NCBI GenBank assembly: GCA_003260025.2
Contig: QFZU02000071.1
Location: forward strand, 45,168 to 109,167
Length of the DNA stretch: 64,000 nucleotides
Direction: 5' to 3'
Source of the DNA: Microbispora triticiradicis
GTDB lineage: Bacteria > Actinomycetota > Actinomycetes > Streptosporangiales > Streptosporangiaceae
Shown here: positions 30,859-39,064 of the stretch, one piece after another
How the letters are laid out: each line of letters opens with the position of its first letter
How positions within the stretch are numbered: the first letter of the stretch is position 1
Translations under genes and position numbers: made by a program
The notes under the pieces: generated by a model
Told to the model about the DNA's origin: nothing
Databases searched by the model: none
What the model saw: only the letters and a program-made list of their open reading frames with translations

Positions 30859-31851
30859 TCAGCCGAGGCGCCGGCCGTGGCGGTCGCGTGCCTTCAGCCG
30901 TACGGTGGGCATCTCGGGCGCGGGCAACCGCTCCTGCCCGCCGGGGACGACGCCGAAGCGGGCGCCGCGCGCCCAGTCGTCGCGGGCCGCGGCGATCTCC
31001 TCGTGCGAACGGCCGACGAAGTTCCACCACATCACCAGGGGTTCCTCGAACGGCGTCCCGCCCAGCACGAACAGCCGCGCGGGCCCGGTGGTCTCCAGCG
31101 GCACGTCCGCACGGCCCTGCCCGAGGTAGAGCAGCGATCCCGGCGACAGCGTCACCCCGGCCACCTCCGCCGTACCGGACATGGCCAGCACCGCCGTCTC
31201 GAAGGCCGGGTCGACCGGCAGCCGGTGGCGTCCGGCGCCGCCGAAGAGCACCTCGGCCCCGAGCAGCGGGGTGTGCACCCGCGCGGGCGACCGGGCCGCT
31301 CCCACCTCCCCCACCACGACGGTCACCGTGACGTTCCCGTCGCGCAGCACGGGCAGCGCGGCGTGGTGCTCGAACCTCGCCTCGCCGTGCCGGGCGTCCT
31401 CCGGCAGCGCGACCCACAGTTGCAGCCCGTGCATCCCCGGAGGGTGGTCCGGCGGCGACTGCTCGGAGTGGGCGATCCCGTGGGCCGCGGTCATCAGGTT
31501 GAGCTGTCCCGGCACGATCGCCTGGACGTTGCCGAGACTGTCGCGGTGCAGGATCTCCCCCTCGGCGAGCCAGGTGACCGTCTGCAATCCGGTGTGTGGA
31601 TGCGGCGGCACCCGCATACCCGGCCGGTCGCGCACGTCGTCCGGGCCGAAGTGGTCGACGAAGCACCACGCGCCGACCATCCGGCGCGGGCGCTGCGGGA
31701 GCAGCCGGCGCACCGTCGTGTACCGGCCGAGCGGCACGTCGTGGCCGGGCAGGAGCACGCTCTCCGGCATCGCCTCGGCGCCCGTGCCGCCATACAGAGC
31801 CTCACAGCCGTAGAGCGCGGGCTCCCCGGGGCTCAGCGGCCCGGCGGTCAC
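30859..31851 (-). CDS. Pirin family protein
   Basis: 330 residues from a GTG at 31851 that overlaps the stop of the acetyltransferase gene (GTGA). The pirin metal site is visible as PPHPHTGLQTVTWLAEGE, with His ligands, then QLNLMTAAHGIAHSE. The C-terminal pirin domain ends MWWNFVGRSHEEIAAARDDW, a conserved pirin_C motif. Bacterial pirins act as redox-sensitive regulators or quercetin-type dioxygenases; the exact role is unknown. It is the last gene of a run with GNAT and YhaK-type pirin genes. The possible hairpin at 30827-30842 would be a weak terminator. Confidence 0.9.
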   Translation of the reverse strand: MTAGPLSPGEPALYGCEALYGGTGAEAMPESVLLPGHDVPLGRYTTVRRLLPQRPRRMVGAWCFVDHFGPDDVRDRPGMRVPPHPHTGLQTVTWLAEGEILHRDSLGNVQAIVPGQLNLMTAAHGIAHSEQSPPDHPPGMHGLQLWVALPEDARHGEARFEHHAALPVLRDGNVTVTVVVGEVGAARSPARVHTPLLGAEVLFGGAGRHRLPVDPAFETAVLAMSGTAEVAGVTLSPGSLLYLGQGRADVPLETTGPARLFVLGGTPFEEPLVMWWNFVGRSHEEIAAARDDWARGARFGVVPGGQERLPAPEMPTVRLKARDRHGRRLG

Positions 31852-32177
31852 CCGGCCGCCTCGTCGAGCGAGAACCGGGCCCGCCGGTCGGCCGGCACCA
31901 GATCGAGGTACTCCGGGTGCCGCGCGATGTACCGCCGTACGAACGGGCAGTACGGCAGGACCGACAGCCCGGCGTCGCGCGCGGCGTCGAGCGCCGCGCG
32001 GACCAGCACCGAGCCGAGGCCGCGGCCCTCGAACGAGGAGTCGATCTCGGTGTGGGTGAAGGAGATCGTCTGCCCGTCGAGCCCGTAGTCGGCGAAGCCG
32101 GCGAGGACGCCGTCGACGGTGATCTCGAAGCGGCGCGCCTCCGGATTGTCGGCGACCTTCGGGTCTGTCTGCTCCAT
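31848..32177 (-). CDS. GNAT-type N-acetyltransferase, YjdJ/NATD1 family
   Basis: 109 residues with the compact fold of this family. The acetyl-CoA loop is FEGRGLGSVLVRAALD, and YCPFVRRYIARHPEYLDLV is the strongly conserved C-terminal segment. The N-terminal part has FEITVDGVLAGFADY. It lies 24 bp after the YhaK-type pirin gene and overlaps the following pirin by GTGA, so the three genes appear to be an operon. The acetylated substrate is unknown. Confidence 0.88.
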   Translation of the reverse strand: MEQTDPKVADNPEARRFEITVDGVLAGFADYGLDGQTISFTHTEIDSSFEGRGLGSVLVRAALDAARDAGLSVLPYCPFVRRYIARHPEYLDLVPADRRARFSLDEAAG

Positions 32178-32201
32178 CGGTTGTCCGTCCTTCCCAGATC
32201 G

Positions 32202-32972
32202 TCACGCGGCGATGGTCGCGTGCATCTCCCACACGAGGATCTCGGCGGGCTCGGTCGCGGTGACCTTCTGCCCGCCGGTGGCGGTGAACCGCACGGCGTC
32301 GCCGGTCTCCAGCATGCCCGCACCCTCCAGGGCGACGGCGCCCCGGGGCACGAAAAGGTGCAGGAACGGCGCCTCCGGCAGCTCCACGGACTGGCCGGGC
32401 TCCAGGCGGGCGGCGTACAGCGCGGCGTACCGGTTCTTGATCCGGATGGCCGCGGCGCCGTCGTGCTTGTCCATGCCGGAGGCGACCGGCACCAGGCCGC
32501 CGGCCAGCAGGTCGCCCTCGATCTCCAGCTGCTCGTACCCGGGGGTGATGCCGGGCTCGTCGGGCACCACCCACATCTGGACGAAGTGGACGGGCTCGTC
32601 GTGGGCGCCGCCGCCGGTCAGCCGCCAGGAGTCGTTCTTCTCCGAGTGGAGGATGCCGGTGCCCGCGCTCATGCGCTGGGCGAGGCCCGGGTAGATGACG
32701 CCGGAGTGCCCCTCGGAGTCCTGGTGGACCAGCGAGCCCCGGAGCACCCAGGTGACGATCTCCATGTCCCGGTGCGGGTGCGTATCGAAGCCGGTGCCCG
32801 GATGCACGGTGTCGTCGTTGTTCACCAGCAGCAGGCCGTGGTGGGTGTTGCCGGGGTCGTGGTGGCCGCCGAACGAGAACGAGTGCTTGGAATCCAGCCA
32901 GGAGATGCGGGTGGTGAAGCGCTCGGCCGCCCTGCGGACGTCCACACGGGGGGTCAGCCTGGTCGTGGTCAT
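32202..32972 (-). CDS. Pirin family protein, YhaK type
   Basis: 256 residues from ATG 32972 with a GAGGAAAGGG ribosome site; the frame is open to 33011 but those codons overlap the operator. Pirin_N motif: GFDTHPHRDMEIVTWVLRG, then RMSAGTGILHSEKND. The C-terminal domain is the shorter YhaK type (APFLHLFVPRGAVALEG). It is divergent from the MarR gene, with a perfect palindrome between them, so it is probably repressed by MarR. Such proteins respond to oxidative or electrophile stress. Confidence 0.9.
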   Translation of the reverse strand: MTTTRLTPRVDVRRAAERFTTRISWLDSKHSFSFGGHHDPGNTHHGLLLVNNDDTVHPGTGFDTHPHRDMEIVTWVLRGSLVHQDSEGHSGVIYPGLAQRMSAGTGILHSEKNDSWRLTGGGAHDEPVHFVQMWVVPDEPGITPGYEQLEIEGDLLAGGLVPVASGMDKHDGAAAIRIKNRYAALYAARLEPGQSVELPEAPFLHLFVPRGAVALEGAGMLETGDAVRFTATGGQKVTATEPAEILVWEMHATIAA

Positions 32973-32995
32973 CGGAACCCTTTCCTCGTCGCCAT

Positions 32996-33015
32996 GTAGA
33001 TGATGCATCATCTAC
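32996..33015. promoter_or_regulatory. MarR-type operator, perfect 20-bp palindrome
   Basis: GTAGATGATGCATCATCTAC is a perfect palindrome located 24 bp from the pirin start and 54 bp from the MarR start. A second imperfect copy, ATAGATGAC..GTCATTGAT, lies at 33030-33049. Two related sites between divergent genes point to autoregulation by the adjacent MarR protein. Confidence 0.75.
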
Positions 33016-33068
33016 TGGTGCCCCACAACATAGATGACGAGTCATTGATTCCGGATACCCTGGGCCGC

Positions 33069-33566
33069 ATGAACAGCCCACGCTGGCTCGACGCGGACGA
33101 ACAGCGCGCCTGGCGGGCCTACCTGCGCATGCAGGGGCGTCTCACAGCCCGGCTCAACCGGGAGTTGCAGGCCGGTTCCGCCCTCTCCCTGGCGGACTAC
33201 GAGGTCCTCGTGCACCTCACCGACAACGCCGACGGGCGGCTGCGGCCGTTCGAGCTGGAGCGCGGCCTCCAGTGGGAGCAGAGCCGCCTGTCCCACCACC
33301 TCACCCGGATGCAGCGGCGGGGTCTCGTCCGGCGGGAGGAGTGCGAGGAGGACGGCCGGGGCGCGTTCGTCGTGATCAGCGAGGAGGGCCGCCGCGCCAT
33401 CGCCGCCGCGGCCCCCGGGCACGTGGCGACCGTGCGCCGCCTGTTCTTCGACGGGCTCACCCCCGAGCAGGTCGCCGCGCTCGAACGGCTGGCCACCGAC
33501 GTGCTCGCCCGCCTCGACGACGACAGCCCCGGCGACGACCCCGGCCCCGGCGACGGACTCAGCTGA
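33069..33566 (+). CDS. MarR family transcriptional regulator
   Basis: 165 residues from ATG 33069 (MNSPRWLDADEQRAW); an ATG at 33000 is in frame but inside the operator. The winged helix contains LSLADYEVLVHLTDNADGRL, then LERGLQWEQSRLSHHLTRMQ and the wing RREECEEDGRGAFVVIS. It pairs with the palindromes upstream and should regulate itself and the pirin operon, probably sensing oxidants or phenolics. The 3' end overlaps the convergent CBS-BON gene by 8 bp. Confidence 0.9.
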   Translation: MNSPRWLDADEQRAWRAYLRMQGRLTARLNRELQAGSALSLADYEVLVHLTDNADGRLRPFELERGLQWEQSRLSHHLTRMQRRGLVRREECEEDGRGAFVVISEEGRRAIAAAAPGHVATVRRLFFDGLTPEQVAALERLATDVLARLDDDSPGDDPGPGDGLS

Positions 33567-34164
33567 TCAGGCCCTCGGGGAAGACGACGCCGGCGACGCC
33601 CGGGACGGTCCTGACGACCATCTCGGCGATGCGGGCCGACCGCTCGTCGCCCGGGCCGTACAACTCGACGACGCCGTTGCGCACCGCCGCGCCGAAGGAC
33701 GCCGTGTCGGCGCAGTCGCGCAGCGCCGCGAGCACGTCGTCGCGGATCCGCTGGTCGCCCTGGACCAGCAGTCCCATCAGGTCGCGCCGGCTGACGATGC
33801 CGACGAGGTCGTCGTCGCGCACCACCGGGACGCTCTTCACCCCGGTCGTGATCATCAGGTCCAGGAGGTCCATGACGTCGGCCGTGTCGCCCACGGTGGC
33901 GACGCGCGGCGTCATGACCTCCTCGACGAGCGCGGGCGGCCTGCCGGTGGGCAGGGCCTCGGGGCGCAGGAAGGCCCGGGGTTCGCTCTCGAACTCGCCG
34001 CGCAGCAGATCCATCTCGCTGACGATGCCGACCATCCGTCCCGGCCGTTCGACCACCGGCGCGGCCGTGATGTCCTGCTCGTACAGCAGGCGGACGGCCT
34101 GCCTGATCGTCGCCGTGCGCCGCACCGTCACCACCGGCGCCGTCATGATCTCGCAGACCAGCAT
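33559..34164 (-). CDS. CBS-domain protein with C-terminal BON domain
   Basis: 201 residues. The start is ATG 34164, because GGAGGTG lies 6-7 bases upstream; the in-frame GTG at 34173 is part of that ribosome site. Two CBS units: EIMTAPVVTVRRTATIRQAV and EVMTPRVATVGDTADVMDLL, each ending with VGIVSEMDLL / VGIVSRRDLM. The last ~60 residues look like a BON fold (DDVLAALRDCADTASFGAAV). CBS pairs bind adenosine nucleotides and often tune stress responses in actinobacteria. The CapA gene lies just upstream. Confidence 0.9.
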   Translation of the reverse strand: MLVCEIMTAPVVTVRRTATIRQAVRLLYEQDITAAPVVERPGRMVGIVSEMDLLRGEFESEPRAFLRPEALPTGRPPALVEEVMTPRVATVGDTADVMDLLDLMITTGVKSVPVVRDDDLVGIVSRRDLMGLLVQGDQRIRDDVLAALRDCADTASFGAAVRNGVVELYGPGDERSARIAEMVVRTVPGVAGVVFPEGLIS

Positions 34165-34176
34165 CGTGATCACCTC

Positions 34177-35301
34177 CTACCCGGCCGGCGCGAGGACGAG
34201 CGTCCCGCCGGGCGCCGGTCCGGTCCGCGCGCCGAACCTCCGGCCGATCCGGTCGAGCGTCCCGCGCAGCCACTCGCGGTCCTCGTCACCGGCGCGACGC
34301 AGCCGCATGCGTACGGCCCGCATCGGCGCCATCCGCAGTTCGCGCAGCCGCCCCGACGCGGCCTCCACCGTCGCGAAGTACAGCAGCCGCAGGTCGTCGC
34401 GGTACTCCTCATAGCCGGTGATGCCCTCGTAGTCGTCGATGAAGTCGCCACAGCCGTAGAGGATCAGCCGGTCCCGGTACACCTCGGCGGGGCGGGGGTG
34501 GTGCGAGGAGTGGCCGTGGACGAGGTCGACGCCGCCGTCGACCAGCGCGTGCGCGAACCCGGTCTGGTCGTCGCCGACCTCGTAACCCCAGTTCGACCCC
34601 CAGTGGACGGAGACGACCACGACGTCCCCCGGCCGCCTGACCCGCCGTACGCGCTGGGTGATCTCGGCCGCGGCGGCGGGGGACGGCGCCGGGAGGAAGG
34701 CCACGCCGGGCCGGTCCCGCCGGGCCGCCCACCCGCCCGGGACGCCGCTGGACGGCATCGCGGCCGCGAACACCAGCACGCGTCCGCCGCCGGGAAGCGG
34801 CACGACCGCGGGCCGCCGCGCCTCGTCCTCGTCACGCCCCGCCCCGGCCTGGCGGAGCCCCGCCGCCGCCAGCGCGCCGAGCGTCTCGGTGAGCCCGCGT
34901 ACGCCGAAGTCGAGCACGTGGTTGTTGGCCAGCACGCACACGTCCGGCCGGGCCACGGCCAGCGCGGGAAGGTTGGCGGGGTTCATCCGGTAGTGCACGG
35001 CCTTGTCCGGCGCGAAGTCGCCGGACCGGGTGACGCTCGTCTCCAGGTTGAGCACGCGGACGTCGGGACCGGCCTCCTCCAGCGCCTCCAGCGCGTCGCC
35101 CCAGGGCCAGGAGTATCCGGCCGGGCGCGGGATCGGGCCGTTCGCCGCCTCCGCCAGCTCGACGTACGCCCCGGCGTCCCGGAGGTGCGGCTCCCGCAGG
35201 GCGGGATCGCCGGGATGCGGGAGGATCTGGTCGACGCCGCGCCCGAGCATGACGTCCCCGCACAGGAAGAGCGTGACCGGGTCTCCCGCCGTCGGCCGCA
35301 T
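34177..35301 (-). CDS. CapA family protein (poly-gamma-glutamate-type metallophosphatase fold)
   Basis: 374 residues from ATG 35301 (MRPTAGDPVTLFLCGDVMLGRG). The family signature GDVMLGRGVDQ carries metal ligands. NLETSVT, LANNHVLDFGVRG, VVSVHWGSNWGYE and VHGHSSHHPRPAE hold the Asn/His residues of the calcineurin-like fold. CapA proteins are linked to poly-gamma-glutamate capsule, but many actinobacterial ones are cytosolic and unassigned; no signal peptide is visible. It lies 12 bp before the CBS-BON gene and is probably co-transcribed. Confidence 0.9.
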   Translation of the reverse strand: MRPTAGDPVTLFLCGDVMLGRGVDQILPHPGDPALREPHLRDAGAYVELAEAANGPIPRPAGYSWPWGDALEALEEAGPDVRVLNLETSVTRSGDFAPDKAVHYRMNPANLPALAVARPDVCVLANNHVLDFGVRGLTETLGALAAAGLRQAGAGRDEDEARRPAVVPLPGGGRVLVFAAAMPSSGVPGGWAARRDRPGVAFLPAPSPAAAAEITQRVRRVRRPGDVVVVSVHWGSNWGYEVGDDQTGFAHALVDGGVDLVHGHSSHHPRPAEVYRDRLILYGCGDFIDDYEGITGYEEYRDDLRLLYFATVEAASGRLRELRMAPMRAVRMRLRRAGDEDREWLRGTLDRIGRRFGARTGPAPGGTLVLAPAG

Positions 35302-35455
35302 GTCAGCCCCCCGGCGGCCGTGACGGCGACGGCGGCGCGGCGTGCCGCGTGCCGTCGGCGCGGCCCGCACGCTCCGCGGCAGGGCTCCGTCCTCCGCAGG
35401 TCACACCCCGATCCTCCCCCGTGACCGGCCGCGCCACCACGGCGGGGAGGGGTGG

Positions 35456-36268
35456 TCAGCCCACCCTGCAGAGGATCTCGCCGTGCACGACGCTGAACCA
35501 GCCGTCCGCGCTCGCGCCCCACTCCCGCCAGCCGTCGGAGATCCGTCGCAGGTCGTCCTGGGTGGCGTGGCCGCCCTCGATCACCCGGCTCGCGTAGGCG
35601 GACTGGAGGGTGCGGTCGGCCCACAGGCCGCTCCACCACGCCCGGTCCTCGGGGGTGGCGAAACACCAGGTGGACGACGACGAGGTGATCTCGGTGAAGC
35701 CGGCCTCCCCGGCCCAGGAGCGCAGGCGCCGCCCGGCGTCGGGCTCGCCGCCGTTGGCCCGGGCGACCCGGCGGTAGAGGTCCAGCCAGTCGTCCAGCGC
35801 GGGGACCAGCGGATACCAGATCATGCCGGCGTAGTCGGAGTCGCGCGCCGCGACGATGCCGCCCGGCTTCGTCACGCGCCGCATCTCGCGCAGCGCGCCC
35901 ACCGGGTCGCCGACGTGCTGGAGCACCTGGTGGGCGTGCACCACGCAGAAGGAGGCGTCGGGAGCGCCGAGCGCGTGCACGTCGCCCGTCGTGAAGCTCA
36001 CGTTGGCGACGCCGCGCCGCGCCGCCTCCTCCCGGGCCTGCTCCAGCACGCCGGGCGCGTTGTCGAGGCCGACCACCTCGCCCTGCGGCACGTGCCCGGC
36101 CAGGTCGGCGGTGATCGTGCCGGGCCCGCACCCGACGTCCAGGACGCGCATGTGGGGCTTCAGCGCCCCCAGCAGGTACGCCGCGGAGTTGGCGGCGGTG
36201 CGCCAGCGGTGGGAACGCAGGACGGACTCGTGATGACCGTGTGTGTAGACGGCCGTTTCGTGTGCCAT
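35456..36268 (-). CDS. SAM-dependent methyltransferase, class I (UbiE/MenG-like)
   Basis: 270 residues. ATG 36268 (MAHETAVYTHGHHESVLRSH) is the start typical of this actinobacterial group, although the frame is open for 66 codons more. SAM motif I is VLDVGCGPGTITADLA, motif II VVGLDNAPGVLEQA, and motif III follows FCVVHAHQVLQHV. The substrate is unknown; relatives include ubiquinone/menaquinone-type and small-molecule methyltransferases. The 154 bp to the CapA gene (35302-35455) hold no gene. Confidence 0.9.
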   Translation of the reverse strand: MAHETAVYTHGHHESVLRSHRWRTAANSAAYLLGALKPHMRVLDVGCGPGTITADLAGHVPQGEVVGLDNAPGVLEQAREEAARRGVANVSFTTGDVHALGAPDASFCVVHAHQVLQHVGDPVGALREMRRVTKPGGIVAARDSDYAGMIWYPLVPALDDWLDLYRRVARANGGEPDAGRRLRSWAGEAGFTEITSSSSTWCFATPEDRAWWSGLWADRTLQSAYASRVIEGGHATQDDLRRISDGWREWGASADGWFSVVHGEILCRVG

Positions 36269-36386
36269 GCCGTCACTATTCCAGACGTCTCGCCATTTGA
36301 GCAATTGTGTCTCGCATTCAGAGACGCCATCGAGAGACGCTGGGGCCGCGTTGATTTCCGGCGCCGGGCGCGGGCATGGTGATCGC

Positions 36387-37334
36387 ATGACCAGCGATGA
36401 GGTTCGCGACGGAGTCACGCTGACCAACCTCGACCGGCCGTTGTTCGACGGCGCGGGCGCGGCCAAGCGCGACCTGGTCGACTACCTGGACGCCGTACGC
36501 GACCGGATCGTCCCGGTGCTGCGCGACCGGCCGCTGTCCGTCGTGCGGGTGAGAGAGGGCCAGGCGCCGTTCATGCAGAAGAACGTGCCCTCGTACGCCC
36601 CGGACTGGGTGCGGACGGTCACGGTGTGGGCCGAGTCCTCCCAGCGGCGGGTGTCGTACGCGCTGTGCGACGACCGGCGGACCCTGCTGTGGCTCGCCAA
36701 CCAGCGGGCGGTGGAGTATCACCCCGCTCTCGTCCACGCGGGTCACTGGGACCGGCCGACCCACCTCGTGCTGGACATCGACCCGCCGTCGGCCGAGGCG
36801 TTCCCCCGGGCCGTCGGCGCCGCCCGCCTGGTCGCCCGGGCGCTCGCCGACGCCGGGCTGTCGGGCGCGGTGAAAACCAGCGGGGCCAAGGGCCTGCACG
36901 TGTTCGTGCCGCTGGAGGGCGAGACGACGGAGGACGTGGCCGCCGCCACCCGCGCGCTCGGCGTCCGGGCCGAACGCCTCGATCCCGCCCTCGCCACGAC
37001 GGCGTTCATCCGGGAGGACCGGGGAGACCGGGTGTTCGTCGACTCGACCCGGTCCGGCGGGGCGACCGTCGTCGCGGCCTACAGCCCCCGTGTGCGGCCC
37101 GGCGTCCCCGTCTCCTTCCCGGTCGCCTGGGACGACCTGGACCGGATCACGCCCGGCGACTTCACCGTGCGCACGGCGGCGCGCCTGCTGCGCGACGCCG
37201 ATCCCTGGGCCGACCTGATGCCGGAGCCCCAGCGACTCCCCCGCGACCTCGTCGAGGAGGGCCACACGATCCCGGTCGCCCGGGTGCAGGCCATGCACGA
37301 GGGCAAACGCCGCGCCCGCGCCCGCCGCGGATAG
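36387..37334 (+). CDS. LigD-type polymerase/primase domain protein (stand-alone)
   Basis: 315 residues from ATG 36387. The archaeo-eukaryotic primase fold of LigD PolDom is shown by the catalytic LVLDIDPPSAEAFPRAVGAA (Asp-x-Asp), KTSGAKGLHVFVPLEG and RVRPGVPVSFPVAWDDLDRI near the end. PolDom adds (ribo)nucleotides at double-strand breaks in NHEJ. The ATP-dependent ligase and phosphoesterase domains are absent, and no Ku gene is in the window. Stand-alone PolDoms are common in actinobacteria and presumably work with ligases encoded elsewhere. Confidence 0.9.
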   Translation: MTSDEVRDGVTLTNLDRPLFDGAGAAKRDLVDYLDAVRDRIVPVLRDRPLSVVRVREGQAPFMQKNVPSYAPDWVRTVTVWAESSQRRVSYALCDDRRTLLWLANQRAVEYHPALVHAGHWDRPTHLVLDIDPPSAEAFPRAVGAARLVARALADAGLSGAVKTSGAKGLHVFVPLEGETTEDVAAATRALGVRAERLDPALATTAFIREDRGDRVFVDSTRSGGATVVAAYSPRVRPGVPVSFPVAWDDLDRITPGDFTVRTAARLLRDADPWADLMPEPQRLPRDLVEEGHTIPVARVQAMHEGKRRARARRG

Positions 37335-37382
37335 CCGGCCCGGACGGTTCACGGGCCGCCGGCACCCGGCTCGGCGGGTCAG

Positions 37383-37425
37383 TTGGCGACAGGTTGTTGC
37401 TATATTCGCGACATGCCGTCGCCAA
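37383..37425 (+). promoter_or_regulatory. Leaderless promoter and inverted repeat of the MFS gene
   Basis: The sequence TATATT at 37401-37406 is a good -10 box; a start site seven bases downstream would be the A of ATG 37413, so the mRNA is probably leaderless. TTGGCGAC (37383-37390) and GTCGCCAA (37418-37425) are perfect inverted arms around it. Binding of the adjacent TetR protein across these arms would block transcription. Confidence 0.55.
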
Positions 37426-39047
37426 ACTCGCGTCAAAGCTGGCTTCCCCTCGTCGTGCTCGCGACCGGCGTGTCAATGGTGGTCATCGACGCCACGATCG
37501 TGAACGTGGCGGTGCCCGCGATCCTCGCCGACCTACGCCTCGGCGCGACCGACGTGGAATGGATCAACTCCGTCTACTCCCTGATGTTCGCGGCGCTGCT
37601 CATCCCGTTCGGCCGGATGGGCGATCTCCACGGCAGGCGCCGCCTGTTCGCCCTGGGCGTCGTGGTCTTCCTGCTGGCCAGCGTGCTGGCGGCGCTGTCG
37701 GTGAACGGGCCCATGCTGATCGCCGTACGCGCGGTCCAGGGCGTGGGGGCCGCGATGGCCGTCCCGATGACCCTCGCGATCATCAACCAGATCTACACGG
37801 GACGGCAACGGGTGATCGCCTTCGCCGTCTGGGGCTCCATCATCGGCGGCATGGCCGCCGCCGGCCCGCTGGCGGGCGGCTGGCTCGTCACCGAGTACGG
37901 CTGGCGCGCCGCGTTCTGGATCAATCTGCCGATCGCCGCGCTGCTCCTGCTCGGCTCGCTGCGCGTGCCCGAGTCGCGGGCCGGGCACGCGGCGGGCGCC
38001 GACCTCGCGGGCCTCGTCCTCGCCGTGACCGGCACGACCGGTGTCGTCTTCGCGCTGATCGAGGGCCAGAAGTACGGCTGGCTGGCGCCGCGCCGGACCG
38101 CGGACCTGTTCGGCCTGCGCTTCGAGAGCGTCTCGCCCGTGCCGTTCGCGTTCGGCGCCGGCGTCGTCGCGCTGGCCGCCCTCGTCGTGCTCGAACGGCG
38201 GCGCGAGCGCGCCGGGCGGCCCGTGCTGGTCGACCTGACGCTGTTCGAGCTGCCGAGTTTCCGGTACGGCTCGATGGCTGCGGTGATCGTGGCGCTGGGC
38301 GAGTTCGGCATGATCCTCGTGCTGCCGCTCTTCCTGCAGTCCGCGCTCGGCTACACCGCGTTCCGCGCCGGGCTGGTCATCGCGGTGCTCGCCCTCGGGA
38401 CCTTCCTCGCGGGCGGCCTGGTCCCGGCGTTGTCGAAGCGGTGGTCGCCGCGCGCGATCGTGCGGGCGGGCCTCGGCATGGAGGCCGTCGGTGCGGCCGG
38501 GATCGGCCTGTCCCTCACCCCCGGCATGGGCCCCTGGCGGCTCGTGCCGTGGCTGCTGCTCTACGGCTCGGGCATCGGTTTCGCGACGGCCCAGCTCACC
38601 GGCGTGCTCCTGGCCGACGTGCCGGCCCGCCTCTCCGGCGGGGCCTCGGCCCTGCAGAGCACGATCCGCCAGCTCGGCGCGGCCCTGGGGGTCGCCGTCC
38701 TGGGCGGAGTGCTGGTGGCCGGGCTCGGCTCGGCCGTCGAGCGCGGGCTGGCCGACCGGCCCGAGCAGGTGCGGGCGGGCGTGGCGCGCGTCGTCGAGGA
38801 GAGCGCCGGCGCCGCCATCCCCTCGATCCGCGACCCCGCGATCCACGCGGCGGCGGTCGAGGGCGCCGCCGAGGCGACCCGCAGGGTCGCGCTGATCACG
38901 GCGCTGGCGCTGCTGGCCGGGGTCGGCGCCACGCTTCTCCTCCCCCGTACGCCGGCCTCCCCGGACGAACCGGACGAGCCGGACGAGCCGGGAGAACCGG
39001 TGGCGGCGGCGGGGCCCGATACTGGAGGGCGCGACCCGAAGACGTAG
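37413..39047 (+). CDS. MFS transporter, DHA2/EmrB type (14 TM)
   Basis: 544 residues. ATG 37413 (MPSPNSRQSWLPLVVLATG) is chosen because a -10 box sits directly upstream. Motif A-like GRMGDLHGRRRLFALGVV, the WINSVYSLMFAAL segment, and GPLAGGWLVTEYGWRAAFWI (motif C region) mark the drug:H+ antiporter-2 family. About 14 helices are present. The C-terminus has a Pro/Asp/Glu tail encoded by short repeats (PDEPDEPDEPGEP). A TetR regulator follows after 17 bp, so drug efflux under TetR control is likely. Confidence 0.92.
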   Translation: MPSPNSRQSWLPLVVLATGVSMVVIDATIVNVAVPAILADLRLGATDVEWINSVYSLMFAALLIPFGRMGDLHGRRRLFALGVVVFLLASVLAALSVNGPMLIAVRAVQGVGAAMAVPMTLAIINQIYTGRQRVIAFAVWGSIIGGMAAAGPLAGGWLVTEYGWRAAFWINLPIAALLLLGSLRVPESRAGHAAGADLAGLVLAVTGTTGVVFALIEGQKYGWLAPRRTADLFGLRFESVSPVPFAFGAGVVALAALVVLERRRERAGRPVLVDLTLFELPSFRYGSMAAVIVALGEFGMILVLPLFLQSALGYTAFRAGLVIAVLALGTFLAGGLVPALSKRWSPRAIVRAGLGMEAVGAAGIGLSLTPGMGPWRLVPWLLLYGSGIGFATAQLTGVLLADVPARLSGGASALQSTIRQLGAALGVAVLGGVLVAGLGSAVERGLADRPEQVRAGVARVVEESAGAAIPSIRDPAIHAAAVEGAAEATRRVALITALALLAGVGATLLLPRTPASPDEPDEPDEPGEPVAAAGPDTGGRDPKT

Positions 39048-39064
39048 CAGCCCTGGAGGGGGAG

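Noticed and set aside
30859..33081. A single minus-strand protein of 740 residues
   Set aside because: The upstream part is the wrong frame of the YhaK-type pirin and acetyltransferase genes; only the portion from 31851 is the pirin protein.
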